Assembly (NCBI RefSeq): GCF_900142175.1
Contig: NZ_FQZX01000001.1
Location: 1-64,000 of the forward strand
Direction: 5' to 3'
DNA length: 64,000 nucleotides
DNA from: Maribacter aquivivus
Lineage (GTDB): Bacteria; Bacteroidota; Bacteroidia; Flavobacteriales; Flavobacteriaceae
The translations under genes were made by a program, and so were the position numbers. Every line of letters begins with the position of its first letter. Within the stretch, counting starts at the first letter, position 1. Below the pieces are notes generated by a model, which searched no databases, had not been told where the DNA came from, and saw only the letters and a program-made list of their open reading frames with translations. This document shows, piece by piece, positions 1 through 9,768 of the stretch.

Positions 1-201
1 TACACACTATTCTTAATATCACAAGACTTTTTGAAATAAAATAACCAAAGTTTTTTAACCAACCCATAACACCATGATTTACCGACTGTTAGAAACAACG
101 GAAAAACGAATAAAAACAACTTACTGTATTACAGTTACTTAAGTAAAAAAACAGGTGTATTTTATTAATTACCAATACATTGACTCATCTTAATCTATCC
201 G

Positions 202-2193
202 TTAAGAAAAGAAATTCCACACTAAACCAAAGCGTATAACAAAATCACGGTATGGATAATTAGGCGCGGCATAATAATCATACCCAGAAAAAGACGCATT
301 AAAGTGTTCTGCCTTAAGGTAAATTCTAGTTTGTTTAATTCTGGCATTAATAAAGAAATCTAATAAAGGGTATCCACCCAACTCTTCTTTATTCTGTACA
401 TAGAACTCACCAAGAATAGGATTATAACCATTCATGTTATAACTAGAGAAATATTTAAACGTAATACCTGTTTGCAGGTACATTGCTTTCTTAAATACAT
501 CTGAAGAAAAATACAATGTATTTCGAGTAACCAATTGAGGGACATTCAACACTTGCGTATCTTGGGTTACATTCTGATACATCACCGTATTATTCAAAGC
601 AAACATACCAACCTTAAACTCTTTCTCATATTTAACTTTTAAATGCGAGACACTATTACCCTCTTGTAACGGTTTTATAAATGCATTCTCCATATCATTC
701 CCAATTTCGTCATCTGAGACTGGAGCAAAATATGTGTAGTTATCTAAATTACTATACTTTACCATAAGGTAACCCCATGTTTTTGAAAGCAACTCGCCTT
801 TTAAACTACTGGCACGCTCTTTCTCGAACACTTCGCTATTGTTCCAATTATAATTAAGGTATTCGCTTTGATATAAAAGGTAATTGAAATTTGGCATTCT
901 ACTAGAGGTGTGTAAAGAGAATCTCAACCTATGGTTCTTATTTATAACGTACGCCGCCGAAGCATTAAAAAGGTTACCCGCTAATTCGCCTGAAATATTA
1001 TATTTTAAATCAGCCTTAAAATCAAATTGCCCTATCCGCTTTGTGTACTTACCAACAATACCTAACTCTGTTCCATTTAATCTACTAGGTATTATTGTAC
1101 CATCTGCTTCTATAAATTGACTGTTAAAGTAGTAATCATAACTATACACGTTAATGCCACCGGTTAACCTACCCAGGGTTCTATTATAAAACTCAGCATT
1201 TACTTCATTATAAAATGTCTTTAAAATTGCCTTATCATTAATAGCACTTAGAATAGCATCACCAAACAGAGTATCACTGGCTGTCTCTACAAATTGATAA
1301 TATTTAGTTTCATAATCAAAAGTATGTCCTATTGATAAGGACGTCTTTTCAAAGCGAGTTGAATCTAACTGCTTTCTAACCAATTTAAAGGTATGATCCA
1401 AATAATATCTTTTACCCAAAATTTTGTTATTCGCATCATCTAGATATACATCTACTCTTGGCCTATTGATGAAATCTGAATCTCCTGATTCAAATTGGTC
1501 CTCTTTTTCCGATAAACCGCCATTTTCTTCAGAAGTAATATTCTGGGCAGCTATGTGGGCCCTTAACGCATATCTACCGTTTTTAGACAGGTAGTTTGTT
1601 GTGGTGATAAAGTTGCCAGATTCTATCTGCGTATCATTATACTTACCAAATGAGCGAAAACCTACATAGCCAATAGAAAAATTCAATCTTCTAGATGTAT
1701 TAAACGCCAAGTTAGCATCTAACAACTGACCTTCTTCTAAAGTAGTTTTAAAGAACAACTCAGTCATTGGTGTAGCTACGTTGTAGTAATTTATTTGCTC
1801 TTTCTCTAAATACTTGCGGTCTTTTGCAATACCCCCTAAACTTGGATAGCTAGTTATCCTTTCAAAATCTACACCCAATTCATTGTATGCCTGACCAATA
1901 TTACCAAATGGCATTAGTTCAAAATCATCTTCTCGTAGATAATTATATTTATACTCCTTTTGAATAGTAAGTGTCGTATCTAAAAATGTAGTATCTCTTG
2001 CAAATGAGATAATTTTATAATCCTCTATCGTTAAGGTGATAGAATCATTTTGCAGTTTGTCTTTAGGACTAATCGGCTTAGTCTTTTTACCTAAAGGAAG
2101 TGAATCCTTCATTTTCCCTGACTTTTCGATTACTTCTTGACCTAAAACAATCGAAGAACTTAAACACAATAAAACTAGAATTATATATTTCAT
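202..2193 (-). CDS. Putative outer-membrane porin (Porin_10-like)
   Basis: A 663-residue exported protein with a signal peptide (residues 1-18, cut before QEVIEK). A mostly hydrophilic N-terminal region of about 100 residues follows, and then a long stretch of alternating hydrophobic and polar residues rich in Tyr, Phe and Asn that ends in FGLVWNFFS, the aromatic ending expected of a beta-barrel. Length and composition match the 'putative porin' family (Porin_10, formerly DUF4289) common in Flavobacteriaceae. The family is thought to form outer-membrane barrels; the substrate is unknown. It is transcribed away from the T9SS protein gene at 2356. A TAACTTTG -7 element lies 18 bases upstream of the ATG. 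The barrel is well supported; the transport role is inferred from the family name. Confidence 0.75.
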   Translation of the reverse strand: MKYIILVLLCLSSSIVLGQEVIEKSGKMKDSLPLGKKTKPISPKDKLQNDSITLTIEDYKIISFARDTTFLDTTLTIQKEYKYNYLREDDFELMPFGNIGQAYNELGVDFERITSYPSLGGIAKDRKYLEKEQINYYNVATPMTELFFKTTLEEGQLLDANLAFNTSRRLNFSIGYVGFRSFGKYNDTQIESGNFITTTNYLSKNGRYALRAHIAAQNITSEENGGLSEKEDQFESGDSDFINRPRVDVYLDDANNKILGKRYYLDHTFKLVRKQLDSTRFEKTSLSIGHTFDYETKYYQFVETASDTLFGDAILSAINDKAILKTFYNEVNAEFYNRTLGRLTGGINVYSYDYYFNSQFIEADGTIIPSRLNGTELGIVGKYTKRIGQFDFKADLKYNISGELAGNLFNASAAYVINKNHRLRFSLHTSSRMPNFNYLLYQSEYLNYNWNNSEVFEKERASSLKGELLSKTWGYLMVKYSNLDNYTYFAPVSDDEIGNDMENAFIKPLQEGNSVSHLKVKYEKEFKVGMFALNNTVMYQNVTQDTQVLNVPQLVTRNTLYFSSDVFKKAMYLQTGITFKYFSSYNMNGYNPILGEFYVQNKEELGGYPLLDFFINARIKQTRIYLKAEHFNASFSGYDYYAAPNYPYRDFVIRFGLVWNFFS

Positions 2194-2211
2194 GAAGCAT
2201 TGTTACCCTTG

Positions 2212-2219
2212 CAAAGTTA
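2212..2219 (-). promoter_or_regulatory. -7 promoter element of the porin gene
   Basis: Reads TAACTTTG on the minus strand, an exact match to the Bacteroidota -7 consensus TAnnTTTG, 18 bases upstream of the porin ATG. No clear TTG -33 element is visible at the usual spacing, so this is a partial match. Confidence 0.5.
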
Positions 2220-2355
2220 ATTTTTTTGTTGCTAAGTAAATGTGAAAGTTTAAGCTACTTTAACAACCTGTATATAAAGGTTTGCCAAACTAATATTAAA
2301 TTTTAACTGTGATCATTATTATTTAAAGGAATATTTTTCTGATTTTTATAAAAAA

Positions 2356-5300
2356 ATGTTAATGAAAGTACTGTTTTTTAATGTTTTCGCATTTTTAGCG
2401 TTTACATCGGCATCTGCTCAGTTCAATGAGAATGCACCATGGATGAAAGATTTAACCGAGAATCAACAATCTTCAAAATCTTCAACAAGCTCACATTCCT
2501 TATATGAGATATCAAATGCATTTAACGAATATTGGAGCAATAAAGACTATTCTAAAAAAGGCAGTGGTTTTAAACCTTATAAAAGATGGGAAAATTATTG
2601 GAATTTTTATGTAGATAAAAATGGAAATCTACCGACTTCTTCCCAATTATGGGATTCTTGGAAAAGCAAACAAGAGAGCATCGGTAAAGTAACAAACCCT
2701 ACTGCAAACTGGAATGCTATTGGTCCCTTTACCCACGACACTTACTCAGGCGCACTTTCTGGCCAAGGTCGAGTTAATGCAATTGCCGTAGACCCTAGCA
2801 ATGAAAACATTTGGTATGTGGGTGCACCAGCTGGTGGTATTTGGAAATCTATTGATGGAGGCTCTTCTTGGACAAACCTTTTTGATGATTTCCCCCAAAT
2901 TGGTGTTTCTGGTATTGCCATAGACCCTAATAACTCGCAAATTATATACATAGCAACCGGCGATGATGATGCCGCAGACTCATATAGCGTAGGTGTTTTT
3001 AAGTCTGTGGATGGAGGAAACAACTGGAATGAAACAGGATTGAACCCTAGCACATCGAATATTAATTTATTGATGAACGAGATTACTATTGACCCAACTG
3101 ACTCTAATACTATTTGGGTAGCCACTAGTGTTGGCTTACAAAAATCTACAGATGGAGGAACTACTTGGGAGGTAAAAGCATTAGGAAACATTCAAGATTT
3201 CAAATTAAAACCTAACGACCCAAATACTGTTTATGCTGTAACTTCAAATACATTTTTAAAATCTACAGATGGCGGTAACAACTTTGTAGAAATAACAGAT
3301 GGTATTCCAGAAAGTTCTGGACGATTAGTAATAGGTACAAGTGCAGCAAACCCATCGGGAGTATATGTTCTTAGAGCACTGACCGGTGGTAATAGTTTTG
3401 CTTTTGGCGGTCTATACAAATCTTTAGATAGTGGAGAATCTTTTACAAAAACAGCTAGTGAACAAGATATTTTTGAATCAAACCAGGCTTGGTTTGATCT
3501 TGCTATTGAAGTTTCACCCACTAATTTTAACGAAATATATACTGGCTGCTTAAATGTATGGAAGAGTACAAACGGTGGCGATATCTTTACAAGAATCAAC
3601 AGATGGAATATAACTGATCAAGGTTATACCCATGCAGATATACATACTATAAAAGTCTTCAACAACAAAGTCTATGTAGGTAGTGACGGTGGTATTTATA
3701 TGTCTGAGAATGGCGGTAATACTTTTATTGATTATACAGCTGGTATTTCTATTAGTCAATTTTATAGAATATCCGTTGCCAAAAATGATTCTGGTAAAAT
3801 AACAGGTGGATTACAAGATAATGCAGGTTTTATTCGTGATCAAGGACAATGGAATGTTTTCACTGGTGGCGATGGAATGGATTATGAAATTGACCCTAAC
3901 AATAGTAGCTTAGTTTATGGATTTGTACAATTTGGAGGAAGCTTATTTATATCTTCTGATTCTGGGCAATCTATTGGTGTGGTCGGCGCACCAACTGATG
4001 CAAATGGAAATACCATTGAAGGAAATTGGGTAACACCTCTTGCAATTAGCTCTGACGGCTCTGTTTATGCAGGTTTTGATGCATTATACAGACTAGAAAA
4101 CAATCAATGGACTAAAATATCTTCTTCCATTGGCTCTGGTAACATAGATGATTTAGAAATTGACCCTAAAAATCCTGAAACTATATTTGCCGCTGAAAGT
4201 AACATATTATACAGAAGTAGAAATGGCGGCGTAACCTTTAGTTTAATTAAAGTAATGGATTCTGAAATTTCAGATATTTCCATTAACTCTAACGATAGCA
4301 ACATTATCTATTTAACGACTTCTGACAGAGTAGGTATTGCACTTAGCGACCAACCCACAGAAAGAGGCGTCTTCAAAGTAACTATTGGAGAAACAGAGAC
4401 AACTTCTGAAAACATAACATTTGATATACCTACAGATCAAGCATTTTTCTCAATTGCTCACCAAGGCAGACATACAGACAATCCTATTTACGTAGGTACT
4501 AGTTTAGGTGTATATAGACTTGATGACACCATAACGGAATGGGAAGAGTACTATACCAATTTTCCGAATGTTGCTGTTAGCGATATTGAAATTAATTTAG
4601 ATGATGAAAAAGTTATAGCCTCTACTTACGGTAGAGGAGTTTGGGAATCTACAATACCAGTTCAAATACCAGATAATGAAATTAGATTAGTTTCTATAAC
4701 ACCTAATTCTAATCAAGTGTTATGCGGAGATTTTGCACCAACTGCTACTGTAGAAAACCAAGGAGTTAATGCTATTACCGCTGTTGATATTGAATATTCT
4801 ATTAATGGTAATGCCTTACAAACCTTTAACTGGACAGGTAATTTATTAAGCACTGAAACAGTTACTATAGAATTACCACTAGAAACGACTGTAAATTTCG
4901 GTGAGTCTACAATTGAGCTAACTGCAACTATTGATAACGATAGCTATGAAGACAATAATACTTTACAAAACAGATTCTTTTTAAACACCCCAGGTACTGG
5001 TGGTGAAATAAATACTTTTGAAACTGAACAAGAATCTTTGATTGCATATAATGATGGCAATTCTGAAAGCGTATGGCAAAGAGGTATACCTACAGGTACA
5101 AACTTAAACACAGCAACATCTGGCAGCAATGTGTACGGAACCAATTTAAGTGGAGACCACCCAAATAGTACCAAAGCTATCCTTCTAAGTAATTGTTATG
5201 ATATGACTACTATTATAGCACCAGTACTTAAATTCAATATGGCATATGACCTTGAGTTAAATTTCGATATCGTGTATGCTGAATACTCTATTGATGGCGG

Positions 5301-6636
5301 TAGTAATTGGGATATTCTAGGAAGTATAAATAGCGAGCCAAATTGGTATAGTAGCGACAGAACCAATGCCCTCTCTGAAGAAGCAGATGATTGTCAAAAC
5401 TGTCCTGGAGCACAATGGACCGGTATAAGTACCGAAATGACAGCATATGCTTATGATTTTAACTTAAATGCAGCTAATGGCGAACAAAACCTTACAGGTG
5501 AGACCAATGTACTATTTAGAATCGTCTTTCAATCTGACCCATCCGTTACACAAGAAGGCGTCATTATTGATGACTTCGTAGTTGATGGTTCACCCGATGA
5601 TGATGATGACGATAACGACGGTATTTTAGATGTTAATGATAATTGCCCTTTAACAGCAAATGCCGATCAATTAGATACTGATAGTGATGGAGAAGGTGAT
5701 GTTTGTGATACCGATGATGATAATGACGGTATTTTAGATGTTGATGACAACTGCCCTCTAATCGCCAACCCAGACCAAGAAGATGATGATTTAGATGGTA
5801 TTGGTAATTTATGTGATAATGATAGCGACAACGATGGAGTACCTAATGATATTGACCAATGCGATGATACCCCTAATGGAACTATAGTTAATGTTGAAGG
5901 TTGTGAAGTTTTCTCTTTACCGAATACTAACTTTCAAATTCAGACTACAGGCGGTGCCTGTAACGCAAGTAATAATGGAAGCATTTTAATTAATGCTGCA
6001 AATACTTCGTACACGTATAACGCAGTTTTAACAAATACTGATGGCACAACAAATGCCAGCTTTACAGATGAAAGTATATTTACTGATTTATCTGCAGGAG
6101 ATTATCAATTATGCATTACTGTTGACGGTCAATCAGATTATGAGGCTTGTTTTGATTTAACTATATCTGAACCAGATGCTTTATCTGTTTCTGCTAAAAT
6201 CAGTTCACTGAATAATGAGGTTACATTAAGCTTCTCTGGTGGAGATTTATACACCATTTTCTTAAATGAGAAAATGTATTCAACAACGGCTAAAGAAATT
6301 ACTTTGCCGCTAGAAGATGTAACTACATTGATTACTGTAAAAACCGGATTAGATTGCCAAGGAGTCTATACTGAAAAAATAGTATTAAGTGATGATCTGT
6401 TTATCTATCCAAACCCGATTGAAGGTGGAGATTTAACTATCTACCTTGGTGCGAATGCTGCACCAGAGGTCACAATTTCATTATTTAATGTAAATGGAAC
6501 AAGTATTCTATCTAAACAAATGAAATCTACTAACAACGAAATTAAACTAAGTGTAGATGGACTAGCAACCGGTGTCTATATTTTAAACATTAAATCTGGT
6601 AACACGCTATCTAATTACAAAATCATAAGAAAATGA
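2356..6636 (+). CDS. T9SS-secreted beta-propeller protein with thrombospondin type 3 repeats
   Basis: A 1426-residue secreted protein. The signal peptide is at about residues 1-22, and an alternative ATG two codons in (2362) would give a more typical MKVLFFNV start. Residues about 120-770 carry at least eight sortilin/BNR-type repeats of the form S-x-D/N-G-G-x-x-W/F (for example SIDGGSSWTNLF, STDGGTTWEV), which indicate one or two beta-propellers. A CARDB-like segment follows at about 773-870. A sandwich-like domain follows at about 880-1075. Asp-rich thrombospondin type 3 calcium-binding repeats (DNDGILDVNDNCP type) lie at about 1076-1180. The C-terminus (about 1345-1426, with FIYPNP and GVYILNI) is a type A sorting domain for the type IX secretion system. 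It is probably surface-attached or released. Its ligand is unknown. Its last codons overlap the next gene. Confidence 0.85.
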   Translation: MLMKVLFFNVFAFLAFTSASAQFNENAPWMKDLTENQQSSKSSTSSHSLYEISNAFNEYWSNKDYSKKGSGFKPYKRWENYWNFYVDKNGNLPTSSQLWDSWKSKQESIGKVTNPTANWNAIGPFTHDTYSGALSGQGRVNAIAVDPSNENIWYVGAPAGGIWKSIDGGSSWTNLFDDFPQIGVSGIAIDPNNSQIIYIATGDDDAADSYSVGVFKSVDGGNNWNETGLNPSTSNINLLMNEITIDPTDSNTIWVATSVGLQKSTDGGTTWEVKALGNIQDFKLKPNDPNTVYAVTSNTFLKSTDGGNNFVEITDGIPESSGRLVIGTSAANPSGVYVLRALTGGNSFAFGGLYKSLDSGESFTKTASEQDIFESNQAWFDLAIEVSPTNFNEIYTGCLNVWKSTNGGDIFTRINRWNITDQGYTHADIHTIKVFNNKVYVGSDGGIYMSENGGNTFIDYTAGISISQFYRISVAKNDSGKITGGLQDNAGFIRDQGQWNVFTGGDGMDYEIDPNNSSLVYGFVQFGGSLFISSDSGQSIGVVGAPTDANGNTIEGNWVTPLAISSDGSVYAGFDALYRLENNQWTKISSSIGSGNIDDLEIDPKNPETIFAAESNILYRSRNGGVTFSLIKVMDSEISDISINSNDSNIIYLTTSDRVGIALSDQPTERGVFKVTIGETETTSENITFDIPTDQAFFSIAHQGRHTDNPIYVGTSLGVYRLDDTITEWEEYYTNFPNVAVSDIEINLDDEKVIASTYGRGVWESTIPVQIPDNEIRLVSITPNSNQVLCGDFAPTATVENQGVNAITAVDIEYSINGNALQTFNWTGNLLSTETVTIELPLETTVNFGESTIELTATIDNDSYEDNNTLQNRFFLNTPGTGGEINTFETEQESLIAYNDGNSESVWQRGIPTGTNLNTATSGSNVYGTNLSGDHPNSTKAILLSNCYDMTTIIAPVLKFNMAYDLELNFDIVYAEYSIDGGSNWDILGSINSEPNWYSSDRTNALSEEADDCQNCPGAQWTGISTEMTAYAYDFNLNAANGEQNLTGETNVLFRIVFQSDPSVTQEGVIIDDFVVDGSPDDDDDDNDGILDVNDNCPLTANADQLDTDSDGEGDVCDTDDDNDGILDVDDNCPLIANPDQEDDDLDGIGNLCDNDSDNDGVPNDIDQCDDTPNGTIVNVEGCEVFSLPNTNFQIQTTGGACNASNNGSILINAANTSYTYNAVLTNTDGTTNASFTDESIFTDLSAGDYQLCITVDGQSDYEACFDLTISEPDALSVSAKISSLNNEVTLSFSGGDLYTIFLNEKMYSTTAKEITLPLEDVTTLITVKTGLDCQGVYTEKIVLSDDLFIYPNPIEGGDLTIYLGANAAPEVTISLFNVNGTSILSKQMKSTNNEIKLSVDGLATGVYILNIKSGNTLSNYKIIRK

Positions 6637-7361
6637 AAACATTAAAATATATAACTTTTACATTAATACTTGCTACACTTTTCATATCATGTGGTGGCGG
6701 CTCTGATAGTGAACCAAACCTGGTTGACCCAATTGCACCAGTCGTCTTAGACCCTACCGCAGCTGGTTTAGTTTTCCCTGAAGATAATACTGAATGTAAC
6801 GAAGGTGTCATAAATGCAAACGACGAAACAAAAAGTACCGTCACCTTTCAGTGGTCTGCTTCTGAAAATACAGATTCTTATGAAGTCAAAATAAAGAACC
6901 TTGAAACAGGTAGTATCACTACAGCCATTTCTACTACCAACCAAAAAGAAGTAAGCATAAATAGAGGTACTCCTTATGAATGGTATATTGTTTCTTTAGC
7001 CAACGGAACGTCTTCTACTGCAACGAGTGAAACTTGGGCCTTTTACAATCAAGGACAAGGAATAGAAAACTATGCTCCATTCCCTGCTGTTGCTATTAGC
7101 CCGCAGAGAGGCGCTACCATTTCTAGCGCTAATACGACAATTACTTTAGAATGGTCTACTTCAGATGTTGATGATGATATTGTTTCTTACGAAGTATTGT
7201 TCGATACAGCTGAAACACCGGTAACATCTTTAGGTGATACAACAGAAACTTCTATAGAAGCAACAATTACTGCTGGAACAACGTACTATTGGAAAGTGAT
7301 TTCCAAAGATTCTTTTGACAATACCTCAAACTCAGAACTGTTTGAATTTAGAGTAGAGTAA
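6633..7361 (+). CDS. Lipoprotein with two fibronectin type III-like domains
   Basis: A 242-residue protein with a lipoprotein signal (LFISC, lipidated Cys at residue 20) followed by a Gly/Ser/Asp-rich linker (GGGSDSEP) typical of surface-exposed Bacteroidota lipoproteins. The rest looks like two fibronectin III-like sandwiches, each with a W-S-x-S motif, a SYEV strand and a YxWxV strand (WSASENTDSYEV...YEWYIV and WSTSDVDDDIVSYEV...YYWKVI). The ATG overlaps the stop codon of the T9SS propeller gene (ATGA), so the two are translationally coupled. The product may anchor or chaperone the propeller protein at the cell surface. That partnership is inferred from the overlap alone. Confidence 0.7.
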   Translation: MKTLKYITFTLILATLFISCGGGSDSEPNLVDPIAPVVLDPTAAGLVFPEDNTECNEGVINANDETKSTVTFQWSASENTDSYEVKIKNLETGSITTAISTTNQKEVSINRGTPYEWYIVSLANGTSSTATSETWAFYNQGQGIENYAPFPAVAISPQRGATISSANTTITLEWSTSDVDDDIVSYEVLFDTAETPVTSLGDTTETSIEATITAGTTYYWKVISKDSFDNTSNSELFEFRVE

Positions 7362-7370
7362 TAGAAATTA

Positions 7371-7406
7371 AAAAAGCCAAAGATGCAATTGCACCTTTGG
7401 CTTTTT
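7371..7406. terminator. Bidirectional intrinsic terminator
   Basis: A perfect 12-bp stem (AAAAAGCCAAAG / CTTTGGCTTTTT) with a 12-base loop, placed between the convergent genes ending at 7361 (plus) and 7428 (minus). A/T tracts on both sides let it serve both strands. Confidence 0.85.
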
Positions 7407-7427
7407 ACTTTAACGTTAAATTTATCT

Positions 7428-8129
7428 CTATAACGAATTAAAGTAATTAAGAAAACTAACTACATCTTTTTCGTGCCTAAGATTTAAATTGTTTTCTTTC
7501 ACATACAGCTTCATTTCTTCCTTTTTAGCTCCTGTAAAATCTAATATCTGATTCTTGGTTAAACGAACCTTTACTGCATGGTTCTCTTCATCAGCATTAG
7601 TTTCATCCAATAAATAATAAGAACTATTCCAAACATATGTTGGTGGAGAATACTTTTCATAAGAGGTACTAGGACTACGTGCTTGTTTTAATAAAGCTTC
7701 TGGTTTGAACAACAATTTCAAATTACCCTCATTTAAATCAGTAAAATAACTTGTTTTTATAGACTCGTCAGTATCAACGTAGGTGTAAATACTATACATT
7801 TTACCTCCTATTTCTACTTGTATATAAGCACGTTTTAATAAGGAGTAAAATGAATCTTTTGAGATATTATCTAAAATTTCTACTTCATTTCTATATGCGT
7901 TATACCGCATCTTTCCTATTTCTTCGACTTTACCGTGTACAATAACCTCTCCATGAACAAATTCCTCATTTAAATACGGAGTTCCCTTTGCTTTTGTAGG
8001 TGCTATTTCAGTGCTACTAGTAACAAAATTAACAATGCCCTCTTCTGGCACTGGAGAATATGCATTTTGCGCATTTACACTATTAAAAGCTAAGGCAGCA
8101 ATTGTAAAGATTGTGAACTTTTTAATCAT
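7428..8129 (-). CDS. Secreted protein of unknown function
   Basis: A 233-residue protein with a Sec signal peptide cut near residue 20 (FNSVNA-QNAYS). The mature part has no motif I recognise. A segment around residues 70-125 reads like paired beta strands (GKMRYNAYRNEVEIL...VEIGGKMYSIYTYV), and a charged C-terminal region (FTGAKKEEMKLYV) could be helical. The overall plan resembles small exported proteins of Flavobacteriaceae annotated as hypothetical. It lies downstream of the arylsulfotransferase-like gene on the same strand with a 135-base gap, so co-transcription is possible but unproven. Confidence 0.55.
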   Translation of the reverse strand: MIKKFTIFTIAALAFNSVNAQNAYSPVPEEGIVNFVTSSTEIAPTKAKGTPYLNEEFVHGEVIVHGKVEEIGKMRYNAYRNEVEILDNISKDSFYSLLKRAYIQVEIGGKMYSIYTYVDTDESIKTSYFTDLNEGNLKLLFKPEALLKQARSPSTSYEKYSPPTYVWNSSYYLLDETNADEENHAVKVRLTKNQILDFTGAKKEEMKLYVKENNLNLRHEKDVVSFLNYFNSL

Positions 8130-8264
8130 TCTATTAATTAATTTTTTTTCAATTTAATTGTTTCTAATTGATTAACTGGTTTAAAAAATGTTATTTAAAA
8201 CTTAAAAATGTAACGGTAGTTTGTTTAATTCCATAACACCTATTTCAACAGGAAATTAAGGGAT

Positions 8265-9644
8265 TTAATTATTCAAAAAGGAAAGTGCTGAACTGCCTAA
8301 ATTATAATGATAAGACCTCCAATAAAAACCTGTCCCTTCAAATTCCCAAACTACTTCTTTATCATTAGTCACCTCAATAAAACCAGAAGTTCCTGAAGTG
8401 ATTAGCGTATTACCATTATCTAAACGAACCGCGCCTGATACTCTTGGCGCATACAAACCTTCTCGTGTATAACTCCAAATTACATCTAATTCATTACTTG
8501 TATTTACCCGTAAATTAAAGTTAGAAGGTATAGCTAACTCATATACGACAGATTGTTTCGAATCTCCATTACCATTAACATATACTAAAATATTTCCATC
8601 ACCTGGCACATCATTCTCTAGTAGATTAGGAAAATGATTATTATAAAATAAACGTTCGCCAAATGTATTATCGTAAGCTGCAGGGTTACCAAATCTATAT
8701 AGTAAATCCCCACCTTTACCATAAGAACCTCCAGTACTTGTTTTAGCTTGAGTGATGGTTGTACTATGATCAATTACCCACACCTCACTAAAATTATTAA
8801 TGGTCATATAAATTAGATCATTCCCTTCATCATAATCAAATCCATTTGCATGCATTATATCACCATCTGGTTCTACATTTTCTCGCAGCACATCAATATA
8901 GTTGATGTTTATTAATTCTGGATGTTCATTAACTATTCCAAAAAGTGGCTTAGAGTCATCTGTATCTTGTACTATATGATCCCAAGATTCCCATTTCCAT
9001 ACTATTTCATCTGAAGCAGTATTAATTTCTATAATAGTTTCTGTGTACACTTTTTCTTCTTCACCTAAATAACCAATAGCATCCAATTCTTCGGTGCTTC
9101 TCAAATCCCAAACGATTGCCAAAATATTTCCATTAGGTAACATTTCAACATCATGATGAATTATATGCTCTTCATTTGCATACGTGAATTCCCAATCAAC
9201 AGAACTATCAGGATTAATAAGTTGAATAATTCCACCGAAACCACCAAAACTAAAATCTGGCGATTCTACACCTAACGACGCCAATAATCTACCATCAGAT
9301 AATAACTCTACATCATTACCCAAACCAAATTCTAATTGCCATTCATGAACAATCAGTGCCGAATCTTTCTCCATTAAATACACTCTATCATCAGAAGACT
9401 CATTAACTAATATGTAACCTTCTTTAGCTAAAGATTTATTGTTTAAAAGAATTGTACCAGTTTCCCCTAAAATTGGATAAACAACTTCGGTTGGCACTTC
9501 AGGCTCTTGCTCTTCTTCCTCTTCAATAACCTCTTCCTCAGGTTCCATTTCATCAACAACAGTAACATCATCATCTGATGAACATGCAAAAAATAAAGAC
9601 AAGAAAAATAAACCCAAGAATTTGGTCAAAAATTTGATTTTCAT
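8265..9644 (-). CDS. Arylsulfotransferase-like (ASST) lipoprotein
   Basis: A 459-residue lipoprotein (lipobox FFAC, Cys21) with a long acidic linker (EEEVIEEEEEQEPE) that should hold the catalytic part off the membrane. The body carries hallmarks of the ASST propeller family: HHDVEMLPNGN at about 163-173, MHANGFDYD at about 262, NNHFPNLL at about 336, and repeated Trp-rich strands (VWKWESWDH, VIWSYTREG, VVWEFEG). Family members are PQQ-like propellers; characterised bacterial ASSTs move sulfate between phenols in the periplasm through a catalytic histidine. Several conserved His residues are visible, but I cannot assign the catalytic one. It lies next to the SusC/SusD cluster and is separated from it by a terminator (9706-9737), so it is probably transcribed separately. 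Confidence 0.7.
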   Translation of the reverse strand: MKIKFLTKFLGLFFLSLFFACSSDDDVTVVDEMEPEEEVIEEEEEQEPEVPTEVVYPILGETGTILLNNKSLAKEGYILVNESSDDRVYLMEKDSALIVHEWQLEFGLGNDVELLSDGRLLASLGVESPDFSFGGFGGIIQLINPDSSVDWEFTYANEEHIIHHDVEMLPNGNILAIVWDLRSTEELDAIGYLGEEEKVYTETIIEINTASDEIVWKWESWDHIVQDTDDSKPLFGIVNEHPELININYIDVLRENVEPDGDIMHANGFDYDEGNDLIYMTINNFSEVWVIDHSTTITQAKTSTGGSYGKGGDLLYRFGNPAAYDNTFGERLFYNNHFPNLLENDVPGDGNILVYVNGNGDSKQSVVYELAIPSNFNLRVNTSNELDVIWSYTREGLYAPRVSGAVRLDNGNTLITSGTSGFIEVTNDKEVVWEFEGTGFYWRSYHYNLGSSALSFLNN

Positions 9645-9705
9645 AATGTATGGCTATTAAGGTTTTAACTATGTCGTAAAATTAAGCTTAAACTTAACTC
9701 AAAAA

Positions 9706-9737
9706 AAAATCAGGCTAAATTGCTTCAGCCTGATTTT
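9706..9737 (-). terminator. Intrinsic terminator of the SusC/SusD/lipoprotein operon
   Basis: An 11-bp perfect stem (AAAATCAGGCT / AGCCTGATTTT) with a 10-base loop. Read on the minus strand it ends in a run of nine T residues (A tract at 9701-9709 on the plus strand), directly downstream of the gene ending at 9769. Confidence 0.85.
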
Positions 9738-9768
9738 AAATAAATAATATAATGATGTATTTAAATCA

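Noticed and set aside
1..201. Possible gene or regulatory element at the left edge
   Set aside because: AT-rich, with no open frame; the ACTGTATTACAGT near-palindrome at about 123-135 is not enough to call an operator.
2742..3191. 149-residue frame on the minus strand inside the T9SS propeller gene
   Set aside because: It arises from the repeated S-x-D-G-G units of the real gene; composition and position show a shadow frame.
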